DNA of 64,000 nt from Planotetraspora silvatica (GCF_016863315.1 NZ_BOOQ01000034.1:1-64000); one strand, 5' to 3'; positions 19,857 to 29,406 are shown, counted from the stretch's first letter. The notes: a model not told the origin generated them from the letters alone. Numbers and translations: made by a program.

Positions 19857-19942
19857 CGGTGCTCTCCCGCAATCTCCTGTTTGGGATGGTTGTGTAGTCT
19901 CACGAACTTCTGGGGACTTCCGAGGTCAGGAGATGTTTGGAC

Positions 19943-20872
19943 ATGACCGAGCTGCCGGACCCGGTGGGCGACTGGGAACTGCTGCGCCGTACGCCCGGGC
20001 TTACGGTGGTGGACAACGATGACGACGATCCCGTCCTCGTGCGCGCCGACGGGCGGCCGGTGGACACCTGGCGCGAGCACTACCCCTACAAGGAGCGGCT
20101 GCCCAGGTCCGACTACGACCGCGACAAGCGGCTGCTCCAGATCGAGCTGCTCAAGCTGCAGTACTGGCTGAAGGACACCGGCGGCCGGCTGGTGATCCTC
20201 TTCGAGGGGCGCGACGCGGCAGGCAAGGGCGGCACGATCAAGCGGTTCATGGAGCACCTCAATCCCCGAGGCGCCAAGGTCGTCGCGCTGGAGAAGCCCT
20301 CCGAGCGCGAGCGCACGCAGTGGTACTTCCAGCGCTACGTCAACCACCTCCCGGCCGCGGGGGAGATCGTGATGTTCGACCGATCCTGGTACAACCGGGC
20401 CGGCGTCGAGCGGGTCATGGGCTTTTGCAGCCATGAGGAGTACGTGGAGTTCATGAACCAGGCGCCGCAGTTCGAGCGGATGCTCGTGCGCGACGGGATC
20501 CACCTGGTCAAGCTCTGGTTCTCCGTGTCTCGGGCCGAGCAGCGGACCAGGTTCGTGATCCGCCAAGTCGACCCGGTCAGGCAGTGGAAGCTCTCCCCGA
20601 TGGACATCGCGTCGCTCGATCTCTGGGACGACTACACCCGGGCCAAGGAGGACATCTTCCTCAACACCGACACGGCCGACGCGCCCTGGACGATCATCAA
20701 GAGCAACGACAAGAAGCGTGGCCGCCTGGAGGCCATGCGGTACGTGTTGTCGCTCTTCGAGTACGAGGACAAGGACCTGTCGGTCGTCGGGCTGCCCGAC
20801 CCCGCCATCGTCCGGTCGGCCGTCGACATCGTCGACGAGGACAACGCCGAGCCGCTGAATCCGCTCGCCTAG
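19943..20872 (+). CDS. ppk2: polyphosphate kinase 2
   Basis: A 309-residue PPK2-type kinase. The Walker A is GRDAAGKGGTIKRF at about 88-101, the Walker B/lid region has MFDRSWYNRAGVERVMGF, and SPMDIASLDLWDDYTRAKE marks class I enzymes. It transfers phosphate between polyphosphate and nucleoside diphosphates. Following the Pit transporter and its small partner, it suggests a phosphate uptake and polyphosphate storage or recovery unit, though an 86-bp gap may hold its own promoter. A TTG at 19937 is an alternative start six bases upstream. Confidence 0.94.
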   Translation: MTELPDPVGDWELLRRTPGLTVVDNDDDDPVLVRADGRPVDTWREHYPYKERLPRSDYDRDKRLLQIELLKLQYWLKDTGGRLVILFEGRDAAGKGGTIKRFMEHLNPRGAKVVALEKPSERERTQWYFQRYVNHLPAAGEIVMFDRSWYNRAGVERVMGFCSHEEYVEFMNQAPQFERMLVRDGIHLVKLWFSVSRAEQRTRFVIRQVDPVRQWKLSPMDIASLDLWDDYTRAKEDIFLNTDTADAPWTIIKSNDKKRGRLEAMRYVLSLFEYEDKDLSVVGLPDPAIVRSAVDIVDEDNAEPLNPLA

Positions 20873-20885
20873 CTCGACAAGTGGC

Positions 20886-20915
20886 GCGCCTGACCGGGAC
20901 GACTTGGTCAGGCGC
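20886..20915. terminator. convergent hairpin after ppk2
   Basis: Perfect 10-bp arms GCGCCTGACC (20886-20895) and GGTCAGGCGC (20906-20915) with a 10-nt loop lie between the convergent ppk2 and protease genes; the right arm covers the protease stop codon. There is no U-tract, so it may act as a transcript 3'-end stabiliser or a weak bidirectional terminator. Confidence 0.7.
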
Positions 20916-22338
20916 CCTCGGCCAGCCGGAACAGGTCCTGGGTGGCGGTGCTGAAGTAGGGCCCGTACATCGTGCCGCGGTCGTTGCTGTACTTGAAGCT
21001 GCTCACCGAGGTGAGGGTGCCGCGCCCCGTCGCCGGATCGAAGTCGGTGAGCCACGGACCGCCGCTCGCCCCCGCCGTCAGGTCACAGCGAAGACCCTGG
21101 TCCTGGCTCTGGCCCTGCGGGTCGCCGTGTACTGAGCCCGCGCAGTACAGCAGGTGCTCGCCGTCGTAGGGCGGATCGGCGGGGAACCCGAACCCGTAGG
21201 TGCGCACGCCGCGCTTGGGGAAGAAGCCGATCTCCTGGCCGCCCACCAGGTCGGTCAGATGCCGCGCGCCATGGCGGGTCACCGCCACCATGCCCACGTC
21301 GTAGTCGTCGTCGCCGCCTCGCGACCACGGCCCGGGCACGAACATCCGCCGGGCCGAGAAGGCTCCGTACGGCTGCCGCCCGCCCTGGTAGCCCGGGACG
21401 AAGGTCCAGTTCTCGGCCCAGGCCCCCGCGCCGTCCTTGACGCAGTGGCCCGCGGTGACGACGACGTCGCGGTTGGCGCTGTCCACGGCGCTGGCCGAGC
21501 ACACGAAGTCGACGCCCTTCATCGTGAGGAACACCCGGCCGGTCGTCCTGGTCACCGATCCGCCCGATCCCCAGTGCGAGCCGTTCGTGGTGGACGCCGG
21601 GGCCGCGACGGCCTGCCGGGTGGATTTGGACTGCCTCAGGCGCGCGGCCTGGTCGTTGCCACGCATCGCCCCACCGGGTACGGCCAGGCCGCGCCGGAGG
21701 GCGCCCCCGGGCTTCACCCGCCGGGGGACGAGCCCGCCCCGGTCGCGCAGGAACTTCGCGGGAAGCGGCAGCGGCCGGCCCGCCGCGAGGAGATCCGGAT
21801 GGGTGAGCGCCTGTCCCGGGGCGGTGAGCTTCTTCGCCGGGCCGGTGAGCGCCCGTCCCGGGGTGGGGAGCGTCTTGCCCGGGTTCTGAGCCGGGCCGGT
21901 CCTCTCCCGTGTGGTCTTCTCTGGAGTGGTGAGCTCCTTCGCCCGGGCGGCGAGGTCACGGGTGGGGAGCGCCTTGCCCGGTTCGTTCAGGCCGCCGGCG
22001 AGCGATTCGACGGGTGCCGGCAGGATGGCGGCCGGGCTTTCGCCGGTTTCGACGGGCGCCGGCAGGATGGCGGCCGGGCTTTCGCCGGTTCCGGCGGGTG
22101 CGGGCAGCACGCCCCGGGTCACCCCGCCGATCTTCCCGGCCCCGCCGACGTCGCCGATCGCGGGGAGCAGGCCGATCGGGACCGCCCGCGCCATCCGCTC
22201 GGGAGTCCAGTAGCCGCCGAGCGCCGGCGCCACGGCATGTTCCACGATGTCCGTCACGGGATCTCCCTGACCTGCGGGAGGCGTCAGGAGCCCGGCGGCC
22301 AGGGTGACGACGGCAAGCAGGGGGAGGCTCGGAGTCAT
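20908..22338 (-). CDS. secreted trypsin-like serine protease with long proline-rich prodomain
   Basis: A 476-residue exported protein. A signal peptide (MTPSLPLLAVVTLAAGLL) is followed by a low-complexity region to about residue 230, rich in Pro, Ala and Lys and including a repeated 14-residue unit. The C-terminal S1-type protease has His298 in TAGHC, Asp347 in DYDVGM and Ser425 in TAGASGGPW. This fits the glutamyl-endopeptidase/trypsin-like secreted peptidases of actinomycetes. ATG 22338 is chosen because the signal peptide begins there. The prodomain may inhibit or anchor the enzyme; that is inference. Confidence 0.88.
   Translation of the reverse strand: MTPSLPLLAVVTLAAGLLTPPAGQGDPVTDIVEHAVAPALGGYWTPERMARAVPIGLLPAIGDVGGAGKIGGVTRGVLPAPAGTGESPAAILPAPVETGESPAAILPAPVESLAGGLNEPGKALPTRDLAARAKELTTPEKTTRERTGPAQNPGKTLPTPGRALTGPAKKLTAPGQALTHPDLLAAGRPLPLPAKFLRDRGGLVPRRVKPGGALRRGLAVPGGAMRGNDQAARLRQSKSTRQAVAAPASTTNGSHWGSGGSVTRTTGRVFLTMKGVDFVCSASAVDSANRDVVVTAGHCVKDGAGAWAENWTFVPGYQGGRQPYGAFSARRMFVPGPWSRGGDDDYDVGMVAVTRHGARHLTDLVGGQEIGFFPKRGVRTYGFGFPADPPYDGEHLLYCAGSVHGDPQGQSQDQGLRCDLTAGASGGPWLTDFDPATGRGTLTSVSSFKYSNDRGTMYGPYFSTATQDLFRLAEGA
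22008..22107. repeat. 42-bp tandem repeat inside the protease gene
   Basis: Two nearly identical 42-bp copies (22008-22049 and 22050-22091) plus a partial third encode the repeated peptide LPAPVETGESPAAI in the protease prodomain. The repeat is in frame, so copy number could change without breaking the gene. Confidence 0.85.
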
Positions 22339-22450
22339 GGCACCCGAGTCTGGACCACCACCAGTGGTCACGTGACTACTTTCGGTAAATCCCGCACCAC
22401 CCGGCTTCGACTGTGCTGTGGGCGGCCCGCTCCTCGGGGACAATGAGAAG

Positions 22451-23629
22451 GTGACTTCCCAATCCCGGTCGATCGTGGTGCTCGGCTCGACGGGCTCCAT
22501 CGGCACCCAGGCACTCGACGTCGTGGCCCGTGCGGCGGACCGGTTCCGGGTGGTGGGGCTGGCGGCCGGAGGCGGCAGGGTGGATCTGCTCGCCCGCCAG
22601 GCGGCCGCGTACGGCGTCGAGGCGGTCGCCGTCGCGGACACGGGAGCCGTGCCGGCGCTCGCGGAGGCGCTCGCGGCGCACGGCGCCCGGCCCAAGATCC
22701 TCGCCGGCCCCGAAGGGGTGGCCGAGCTGGCCGCGTGGTCCTGCGACGTGGTGCTGAACGGGATCACCGGGGCGCTCGGGCTGACCTCCACGCTCGCGGC
22801 GCTCGAGGCGGGGCGGGTGCTCGCCCTCGCCAACAAGGAATCGCTGATCATCGGCGGGCCTCTGGTGAAACGCCTGGCGGCTCCGGGGCGGTTGCTGCCC
22901 GTCGACTCCGAGCACTCCGCGCTGGCCCAGTGCCTGTGGGCGGCGGGCCCGGGCGGGGCTGAGGCGAAAGCCGTACGACGCCTGATCGTGACGGCGAGCG
23001 GCGGCCCGTTCCGCGGCAGGACGCGGGCGGACCTGGGCGACGTGACGCCGGAGATGGCGCTCAACCACCCGACGTGGAGCATGGGCCCCGTGATCACCGT
23101 GAACTCGGCCACCCTGGTCAACAAGGGGCTCGAGGTCATCGAGGCGCACCTGCTGTTCGACATCGGCTTCGACCGGATCGAGGTCGTGGTCCACCCTCAG
23201 TCGATGATCCACTCGATGGTGGAGTTCACCGACGGCTCGACGATCGCGCAGGCGAGTCCGCCGGACATGCGGCTGCCGATCTCCCTGGCCCTGGGCTTCC
23301 CCGAGCGCGTCTCCGGCGCGGGCCCGGCGGTCGACTGGACGACCGCCCACACCTGGACCTTCGATCCGCTCGACGACGAGGCGTTCCCCGCGGTGGCGCT
23401 GGCCCGCCACGTCGGCACCCTGGGTGGTACGGCTCCCGCGGTCTACAACGCGGCCAACGAGGTGTGCGTGGAGGCGTTCCTCAAGGGGGGCCTGCCGTTC
23501 CTCGGCATCGTCGACACCGTGGAGCGGGTCGTCACCGAGCATTCCGCGGGCCCCGCGTCGTCGGTCGAGGAGGTCCTCGCCGCCGACGCCTGGGCCAGGT
23601 CGAGGGCCGCCGAGCTGACGACCGCGTGA
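22451..23629 (+). CDS. dxr: 1-deoxy-D-xylulose 5-phosphate reductoisomerase
   Basis: A 392-residue enzyme of the MEP isoprenoid pathway; it rearranges and reduces DXP to MEP with [17 protein letters not shown] at 12-23 binds [18 protein letters not shown] and PVDSEHSAL form the metal and substrate site, and [12 protein letters not shown] lies in the C-terminal half. Length is normal. GTG 22451 is chosen over an in-frame GTG at 22418 because family proteins begin close to the NADPH motif. ispG lies 1.9 kb downstream, but the protease gene that usually sits between them is absent. Confidence 0.95.
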   Translation: MTSQSRSIVVLGSTGSIGTQALDVVARAADRFRVVGLAAGGGRVDLLARQAAAYGVEAVAVADTGAVPALAEALAAHGARPKILAGPEGVAELAAWSCDVVLNGITGALGLTSTLAALEAGRVLALANKESLIIGGPLVKRLAAPGRLLPVDSEHSALAQCLWAAGPGGAEAKAVRRLIVTASGGPFRGRTRADLGDVTPEMALNHPTWSMGPVITVNSATLVNKGLEVIEAHLLFDIGFDRIEVVVHPQSMIHSMVEFTDGSTIAQASPPDMRLPISLALGFPERVSGAGPAVDWTTAHTWTFDPLDDEAFPAVALARHVGTLGGTAPAVYNAANEVCVEAFLKGGLPFLGIVDTVERVVTEHSAGPASSVEEVLAADAWARSRAAELTTA

Positions 23630-23675
23630 GCCCCCCGCGACGGGTCGTGCGCCGGGAGGAAGCTGTGGTCAGTGC

Positions 23676-24641
23676 TCAGGACGGGACGACGGGTACCGCC
23701 TCTCCGACGGGATAGGTGACGCCGGTCAGCCGCTCGGACTCCTGCCATAGGCGGAGTTGTGCCGCCGTGTCGTGGGAGGCGGCGCTGGACTCGACGCGGG
23801 CGGGATGTCCGGTGAACTGGGCTCGGCCCGGCGGGCCGTAGTAGTCGCCGCCGCGCGCATCCGGGTCGACCGCGGCGCGTACGGCGGCCAGGGCCGCCAC
23901 CTGCGGGCTCTGCATCAGCCACCAGGTGAGCATCCGAAGCTGGGGACGCATCAGGAATCTGACCGGGAAAGGCATCTCGCGGCCGAACTCGGTGCGCGCG
24001 TTGCCGGGGTGGGCGGCCACCGCGACGGTCGGCGCACCGGCCGCCGCCAGGCGTCGGTGCAGTTCGTAGGTGAACATGAGGTTCGCCAGCTTGGCCTGGA
24101 AGTACGCGTGCGTGTACCGGTACCCGCGTGTGAAGTTCAGGTCGTCGAAGTCGACGGTGCCTCGCCGATGCCCGATGCTGCTCACCGTGACGACCCGGGA
24201 CCCGGGCACGGCCAGCAGCCGGTCCAGGACCAGCCCGGTGAACGCGAACGGGCCGAGGTGGTTGGTGGCGAAGGTCGACTCGAAGCCGTCCTCGGTGACC
24301 GCGTACCGCGGCCTGACCCCACCCGCGTTGTTGATGAGCAGATCGATCCGGGGGTGGTCGGCCCGGAGCCGTTCGGCGGCGCTCCGGACGGAGGACAGTG
24401 ACGCCAGGTCGAGTCGCAGCGTGCGGACCGTCGAATCCGGCACCGAGGCGGTGATGCGGGCTGCCGCCTCTGCCGCCTTGTCCGTGTCCCGGCAGGCCAG
24501 GATCACTGTGGCGCCGTGCTCGGCGAGCAGCTTGGCGGTCTCGAAGCCGATCCCCGTGTTCGCACCGGTGATCACAGCAGTGCGTCCTCGCTGGCCGGGT
24601 ATGTCGGCGGATGTCCAGCGCCGCCTCGTGCTCGGGGTCAT
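23676..24641 (-). CDS. short-chain dehydrogenase/reductase (retinol-dehydrogenase-like)
   Basis: A 321-residue classical SDR. TGANTGIG at 25-32 binds NAD(P), LLINNAGG is the core strand, TVSSIGH carries the catalytic serine, and YFQAK near residue 170 supplies Tyr and Lys. The length and the AHPGNARTEF segment fit the retinol-dehydrogenase-like group of bacterial oxidoreductases; the substrate is unknown. It is divergent from a TetR gene, with two GGGAC/GTCCC-type operators in between. This pair interrupts the usual dxr-ispG neighbourhood. Confidence 0.9.
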   Translation of the reverse strand: MTPSTRRRWTSADIPGQRGRTAVITGANTGIGFETAKLLAEHGATVILACRDTDKAAEAAARITASVPDSTVRTLRLDLASLSSVRSAAERLRADHPRIDLLINNAGGVRPRYAVTEDGFESTFATNHLGPFAFTGLVLDRLLAVPGSRVVTVSSIGHRRGTVDFDDLNFTRGYRYTHAYFQAKLANLMFTYELHRRLAAAGAPTVAVAAHPGNARTEFGREMPFPVRFLMRPQLRMLTWWLMQSPQVAALAAVRAAVDPDARGGDYYGPPGRAQFTGHPARVESSAASHDTAAQLRLWQESERLTGVTYPVGEAVPVVPS

Positions 24642-24669
24642 CTGATGCTCCGATCCGACCGGGTAGAAT

Positions 24670-24716
24670 CGGGACAGCCGTCCCGTTTCTTTGAAATATA
24701 CGGGACGGTCATCCCG
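24670..24716. promoter_or_regulatory. paired operators between SDR and TetR genes
   Basis: Two 16-bp dyads, CGGGACAGCCGTCCCG (24670-24685) and CGGGACGGTCATCCCG (24701-24716), are 31 bp apart, three helical turns. The first is perfect in its six outer bases on each side. They lie between divergent SDR and TetR genes and are the likely sites of that TetR. Confidence 0.65.
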
Positions 24717-24750
24717 TTTGTCGATGGTGAAAGAGAGGTACGGCTCCGCG

Positions 24751-25356
24751 ATGGCGAACAAGCCCACCGCGACCGATGCCGACGGTCAGAAGCCCGGCAG
24801 GGCGCTGCGCGCCGACGCCCGGCGAAACCGTGCCCGGGTGCTGCAGGTGGCGGCCGAGATCTTCGCGACAGAGGGGCTGTCCGTCCCGGTGCACGAGATC
24901 GCCCGCCGCGCGGGTGTGGGCACCGGCACCGTCAGCCGCCACTTCCCCACGAAGGAGGAACTGTTCGCGGCGATCCTGCTCGACCGCATGGAGCACCTCA
25001 GCGGCCAGGCGGACGCGCTCGCCGAAGGCCGCGACGCCGGAACGGCGTTCTTCACGTTCTTCGCCACGCTGGTCCACGAGGGTGCGCAGCACCGTGGACT
25101 GGCCGAAGCCCTGGCCGGCGCCGGCTACGACGTGGAGACCGCCGCCGCCGAGGCGGGCCACGACGTGCCAGGCCGGCTGCGAACCATGCTCGGCCGTGCG
25201 CAGGAGGCGGGCGCGGTGCGGGCCGACATCACGTATCCGGATGTGAAAGCCCTCATGGCGGGCTGTCTCTCGCGCGAGGTCGACGACACCCGCGCTGACG
25301 CGCTGATCCGGCTCGTCGCGGTGGTGTGCGAAGGGCTTCGAGCCCGGCCGAGCTGA
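24751..25356 (+). CDS. TetR family regulator of the adjacent SDR gene
   Basis: A 201-residue TetR protein. The HTH runs over about 25-75 (ARVLQVAAEIFATEGLSVPV, then GVGTGTVSRHFPTKEELFAAI). The C-terminal domain resembles the group that usually represses neighbouring oxidoreductase genes in actinomycetes. ATG 24751 has AGAGAGG about a dozen bases upstream. Divergence from the SDR and the two shared operators argue that it represses both genes. Confidence 0.88.
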   Translation: MANKPTATDADGQKPGRALRADARRNRARVLQVAAEIFATEGLSVPVHEIARRAGVGTGTVSRHFPTKEELFAAILLDRMEHLSGQADALAEGRDAGTAFFTFFATLVHEGAQHRGLAEALAGAGYDVETAAAEAGHDVPGRLRTMLGRAQEAGAVRADITYPDVKALMAGCLSREVDDTRADALIRLVAVVCEGLRARPS

Positions 25357-25573
25357 ACGGGACCGAGGCCGGGGTCGCGAACCGCAGCCCCCGCGCGAAG
25401 GAACCGGGAGTGCCAGGGGCCGGTGCCGTTGGGCGTTCTCCCAGGTCAGATTGGATGGGTCGGATGAACGGCGATGGAACCTTCATCCTGTGACGCCCGG
25501 CTGCCGCTCAGCGCGCCCGCTGGATTGCCTAAACTGATGAAGTCGCCCGATAGCCAGCGCAAAAGGGACTGAA

Positions 25574-26737
25574 ATGTCTGTTGATCTCGGCATTCCTTCG
25601 GTTAGATCCCAGCCGATCGCTTCGAGGAGGGTCTCACGCCAGATCATGGTCGGCTCGGTTCCGGTCGGTGGTGACGCGCCGGTCTCGGTGCAGTCGATGA
25701 CCACCACGCTCACCTCCGACGTCAACGCGACGCTGCAGCAGATCGCCGCGCTCACCGCGTCGGGTTGCCAGATCGTGCGGGTCGCCGTCCCTTCGCAGGA
25801 CGACGCCGACGCGCTTCCCATGATCGCGAAGAAGTCGCAGATCCCCGTCATCGCGGACATCCACTTCCAGCCGAAGTACGTCTTCGCGGCGATCGACGCC
25901 GGCTGCGCGGCGGTCCGGGTCAACCCCGGCAACATCAAGAAGTTCGACGACAAGGTCGGCGAGATCGCCCGCGCCGCGCAGGCCGCCGGCACCCCGATCA
26001 GGATCGGCGTCAACGCCGGTTCGCTCGACCCGCGCCTGCTCCAGAAGTACGGCAAGGCCACCCCTGAGGCGCTGGTCGAGTCGGCGCTGTGGGAGTGCTC
26101 GCTGTTCGAGGAGCACGGCTTCCGCGACATCAAGATCTCGGTCAAGCACAACGACCCCGTCGTGATGGTCCAGGCCTACCGCCTGCTGGCCCAGCGGTGC
26201 GACTACCCGCTGCACCTCGGCGTGACCGAGGCCGGGCCGGCCTTCCAGGGCACCATCAAGTCGGCCGTCGCGTTCGGCGCGCTGCTCGCGGAGGGGATCG
26301 GCGACACCATCCGCGTCTCGCTGTCCGCGCCTCCGGTCGAGGAGGTCAAGGTGGGCATCCAGATCCTGGAGTCGTTCAACCTGCGGCAGCGCGGCCTGGA
26401 GATCGTCTCCTGCCCCTCCTGCGGCCGGGCCCAGGTCGACGTCTACACGCTCGCCGAGCAGGTGCAGGCAGGCCTCGAGGGGCTCAAGGTGCCGCTCCGG
26501 GTCGCCGTCATGGGGTGCGTCGTCAACGGGCCCGGCGAGGCCAGGGAGGCCGACCTCGGGGTCGCCTCCGGCAACGGCAAGGGCCAGATCTTCGTGAGGG
26601 GCGAGGTCATCAAGACGGTCCCCGAGTCGCAGATCGTGGAGACGCTCATCGAGGAGGCCCTACGCCTGGCCGAGGAGATGGGCGTCGACGTGGATCTCGA
26701 CGACGACGCCCCCGGCCCCGAGGTCGTCGTCCGCTAG
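25574..26737 (+). CDS. ispG: 4-hydroxy-3-methylbut-2-enyl diphosphate synthase (flavodoxin)
   Basis: A 387-residue MEP-pathway enzyme. It opens with the TIM-barrel signature [17 protein letters not shown] and ends with the iron-sulfur domain: Cys280 and Cys283 in SCPSCGR and Cys315 in [11 protein letters not shown], which with a conserved Glu ligate a [4Fe-4S] cluster. It converts MEcPP to HMBPP. ATG 25574 follows AAAAGGGA. A 217-bp gap separates it from the upstream TetR gene, so it has its own promoter, unlike genomes where it is co-transcribed with dxr. Confidence 0.95.
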   Translation: MSVDLGIPSVRSQPIASRRVSRQIMVGSVPVGGDAPVSVQSMTTTLTSDVNATLQQIAALTASGCQIVRVAVPSQDDADALPMIAKKSQIPVIADIHFQPKYVFAAIDAGCAAVRVNPGNIKKFDDKVGEIARAAQAAGTPIRIGVNAGSLDPRLLQKYGKATPEALVESALWECSLFEEHGFRDIKISVKHNDPVVMVQAYRLLAQRCDYPLHLGVTEAGPAFQGTIKSAVAFGALLAEGIGDTIRVSLSAPPVEEVKVGIQILESFNLRQRGLEIVSCPSCGRAQVDVYTLAEQVQAGLEGLKVPLRVAVMGCVVNGPGEAREADLGVASGNGKGQIFVRGEVIKTVPESQIVETLIEEALRLAEEMGVDVDLDDDAPGPEVVVR

Positions 26738-26859
26738 CGCTGATTTACAGTACGCAACCGCTTGGCTACACCTTGTCAACCGTTCGTGTGTGCGAGGTGT
26801 AGCCGTACGATCACGTCCGGGAAGCTGGCCTCTGCCGTGTGAGCAGAGGGAGCGTGCCG

Positions 26860-28473
26860 GTGAAGCGGGTCGTCGGAGTGGTCGCGGGTGTCGCGATGCT
26901 GGGTGCCGTGCTCGGGATCGGGCCGGACGGGGCGCGGGCCGCGCCCGGCCGGGAGATCGTCTGGGGGGCGTGCAACCAGAACGGGACGTCGCCGCTGGGC
27001 ACGGCCCTGAGTTCGGGGCCCCAGCCCATCCCGCGGAGGGACCCGCCGCCCGGCACCGTGGAATGCGCGCAGGTGCGGGTGCCGCTCGATCACTCCGAGC
27101 CGCTCGGCCAGCAGATCTCGCTGGCCCTGACCAGGGTCAAGGGCTCGGCCGGCCGCGACGGCAACCATCTCGGCGTGCTGCTGGTCAACCCCGGCGGGCC
27201 CGGCGCGTCCGGCCGGTCACTGGCCAGGTACGTGGCCGCCACGCTGCCGAAGGACGTGGCCGCGAGATTCGACGTGATCGGCTTCGACCCCCGCGGGGTG
27301 GGCGCCAGTGAGCCCGCACTGAGCTGTGTCGATCCCACGCGGTTCTACGCCGCGCCGCGTCCGGACAACATCCCGCGCGTCAAGTCCGACGAGGACGTGC
27401 TGATCGCCCGGGCACGGAACTACGCGCAGAGTTGCGGCAACCGGTATGCCTGGTTCCTGCCGTACCTCACGACGGAGAACACCGCGCGGGACATGGACTC
27501 GATCCGGGCGGCCCTGGGTGAGGACAAGATCAGCTATCTGGGCTACTCGTACGGCACCTACCTGGGGGCCGTCTACGCGACGTTGTTCCCGCAGCGGGTC
27601 CGCCGCCTGGTGCTCGACAGCGTGGTCGATCCCGCGGGCGTCTGGTACGACGCGAACATCGCCCAGGACTTCAGCTTCGACCGGCGACACAGGGAGTTCC
27701 TGTCCTGGGTGGCGCGCAACGAGAGCGTGTACCGCCTGGGCCACTCGCAGGCGGCCGTGAGCTTCGCCTGGTACGCCATGCGTGCCCGGCTCCACGCGCA
27801 ACCCGCCGGAGGCGTCGTCGGCTCCAGCGAACTGGACGACATCTACACGGCGGGCGGGTATTCCAGCCGGTTGTGGCCGAAGCTCGCCCAGGCCTTCTCC
27901 GACTACGTGCTCAGGGCCGACACCGCGGGCCTGGTGACGTTGTTCCACAGTGAGTCCGAGGTGGACGCGAAGGAGGAGAACTCCTATGCCGTCTATCTGG
28001 GCGTCCAGTGCCGCGACGCCGTCTGGCCGCGAAGCTGGGAGCGGTGGCGGACCGACACGGCGAAGGCCAATGAGAAGGCGCCCTTCATGGCCTGGCCCAA
28101 CGCGGTCTACAACCTGCCCTGCGCGTTCTGGCCCGAACGCGGTGGAACGCCGGTCAAGGTGGGGACCTCGCAGGTGCCTCCCATTCTGCTGATCCAGTCG
28201 GTGCACGACGCGGCCACGCCGTACGAAGGGGCGTTGAGCATGCGCAGGCTCTTCCCGACCGCACGGCTCCTCACCGAAGGTGGCGGAGATCACGGTGTGT
28301 CGCTCGCGGGCAATCCGTGTGTCGACCGCCATCTCGCCGCGTATCTGCGGGACACGAGCCTGCCGCCGGAGCGGAGGGCCAGGCGTGGGACGGACGCCAC
28401 CTGCCCGGCCCAGCCCGAACCCCGGCCGGTGAGCCGGATGGCCGCGCGCTCCCCGGTGGTCTCGGTCCGGTAG
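26860..28473 (+). CDS. secreted alpha/beta-hydrolase, tripeptidyl-aminopeptidase-like (S33)
   Basis: A 537-residue exported hydrolase. A signal peptide (MKRVVGVVAGVAMLGAVLGI, cleaved near ARAAPG) precedes an alpha/beta-hydrolase fold with oxyanion motif NPGGPGASG, nucleophile Ser230 in LGYSYGTYLG and a C-terminal TAP-like domain containing the probable acid and histidine (SVHDAATP and GGGDHGVS). Streptomyces homologues such as tripeptidyl aminopeptidases and SlpD/SlpE release short peptides. GTG 26860 is chosen over GTG 26839 because AGAGGGAG is eight bases upstream and the signal peptide begins there. Confidence 0.9.
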   Translation: MKRVVGVVAGVAMLGAVLGIGPDGARAAPGREIVWGACNQNGTSPLGTALSSGPQPIPRRDPPPGTVECAQVRVPLDHSEPLGQQISLALTRVKGSAGRDGNHLGVLLVNPGGPGASGRSLARYVAATLPKDVAARFDVIGFDPRGVGASEPALSCVDPTRFYAAPRPDNIPRVKSDEDVLIARARNYAQSCGNRYAWFLPYLTTENTARDMDSIRAALGEDKISYLGYSYGTYLGAVYATLFPQRVRRLVLDSVVDPAGVWYDANIAQDFSFDRRHREFLSWVARNESVYRLGHSQAAVSFAWYAMRARLHAQPAGGVVGSSELDDIYTAGGYSSRLWPKLAQAFSDYVLRADTAGLVTLFHSESEVDAKEENSYAVYLGVQCRDAVWPRSWERWRTDTAKANEKAPFMAWPNAVYNLPCAFWPERGGTPVKVGTSQVPPILLIQSVHDAATPYEGALSMRRLFPTARLLTEGGGDHGVSLAGNPCVDRHLAAYLRDTSLPPERRARRGTDATCPAQPEPRPVSRMAARSPVVSVR

Positions 28474-28563
28474 GCCGCCGGGGCGTTCGAAGGGCGGCGA
28501 GCGGCCGGTCGTGTCTGATCGGTAACTTCAAAAGCCGGGCCGCTCGCGTAGGCTTGGGCCGTG

Positions 28564-29406
28564 ATGCTGCGTACATCGGCGTCGCGCGTGCTCGACGACA
28601 ACGATCGCGAGGAGGTGCTGGCGCTCCTCGACGCTGATCCGGTCGCCAACGTCTTCGTCGCCTCCAGGGTCAGGACCGTGGGATTGAATCCCGGGCGCCT
28701 CGGCGGTCAGATGTGGGGTTTCGGGCCGCGTGGCGGCCTCGTGTCCCTCTGTTACGCCGGCGCCAACCTGGTGCCGGTCAACGCCGGCCGGGAGGCCGTA
28801 CAGGCGTTCGCCGACCGCGCGCGCAAGCAGGGCAGGCGCTGCTCTTCGATCGTGGGGCCCGCCACCGCGGTCGAACAGATGTGGGAACGCCTCGAACCGC
28901 ACTGGGGGAGCGCCCGCGCGATCAGATCGGCCCAGCCCGTCATGGCGACCGATTCGGCGCCCGCGGCCGAGCCCGATCCACTCGTCCGGCGGGTGAAACC
29001 CGAGGATTTCGGCATCCTGCTGCCGGCGTGCGTGGCCATGTTCACCGAGGAGGTGGGCGTGTCTCCGGACAACGGCGACGGCGGGGCGCTGTACAGGTCG
29101 AGGGTCGCGGAGCTGATCCGCATCGGCCGCTCCTACGCCCGGATCGAGGACGGCCAGGTCGTCTTCAAGGCCGAGATCGGCGCGGTCACGCCCCAGGCGT
29201 GCCAGGTCCAGGGCGTGTGGGTGCATCCCGACTTCCGCGGGCGCGGCCACGCCGTCGCGGGCATGGCAACCGTGGTCGAGCAGGCGCTGAAATACTTCGC
29301 GCCCCTCGTCACGCTCTACGTCAACGACTACAACCTGTCGGCCCGGGCGGCCTACCGCCGGGTCGGCTTCCGTGAGGTCGACACGTTCATGTCCGTGCTG
29401 TTCTGA
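28564..29406 (+). CDS. GNAT family N-acetyltransferase with DUF4081
   Basis: A 280-residue two-domain protein. The N-terminal half is the actinobacterial DUF4081 region (RVLDDNDREEVLALLDADPVAN at its start). The C-terminal GNAT domain shows VQGVWVHPDFRGRGHAVAG, the acetyl-CoA pyrophosphate loop, and a final YVNDYNLSARAAYRRVGF. Homologues sit next to ispG in mycobacteria and Streptomyces, so this marks the ancestral dxr-ispG-GNAT neighbourhood. Its substrate is unknown. ATG 28564 is preceded by an in-frame GTG. The 3' end overlaps DUF3037 by 20 bp. Confidence 0.9.
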   Translation: MLRTSASRVLDDNDREEVLALLDADPVANVFVASRVRTVGLNPGRLGGQMWGFGPRGGLVSLCYAGANLVPVNAGREAVQAFADRARKQGRRCSSIVGPATAVEQMWERLEPHWGSARAIRSAQPVMATDSAPAAEPDPLVRRVKPEDFGILLPACVAMFTEEVGVSPDNGDGGALYRSRVAELIRIGRSYARIEDGQVVFKAEIGAVTPQACQVQGVWVHPDFRGRGHAVAGMATVVEQALKYFAPLVTLYVNDYNLSARAAYRRVGFREVDTFMSVLF

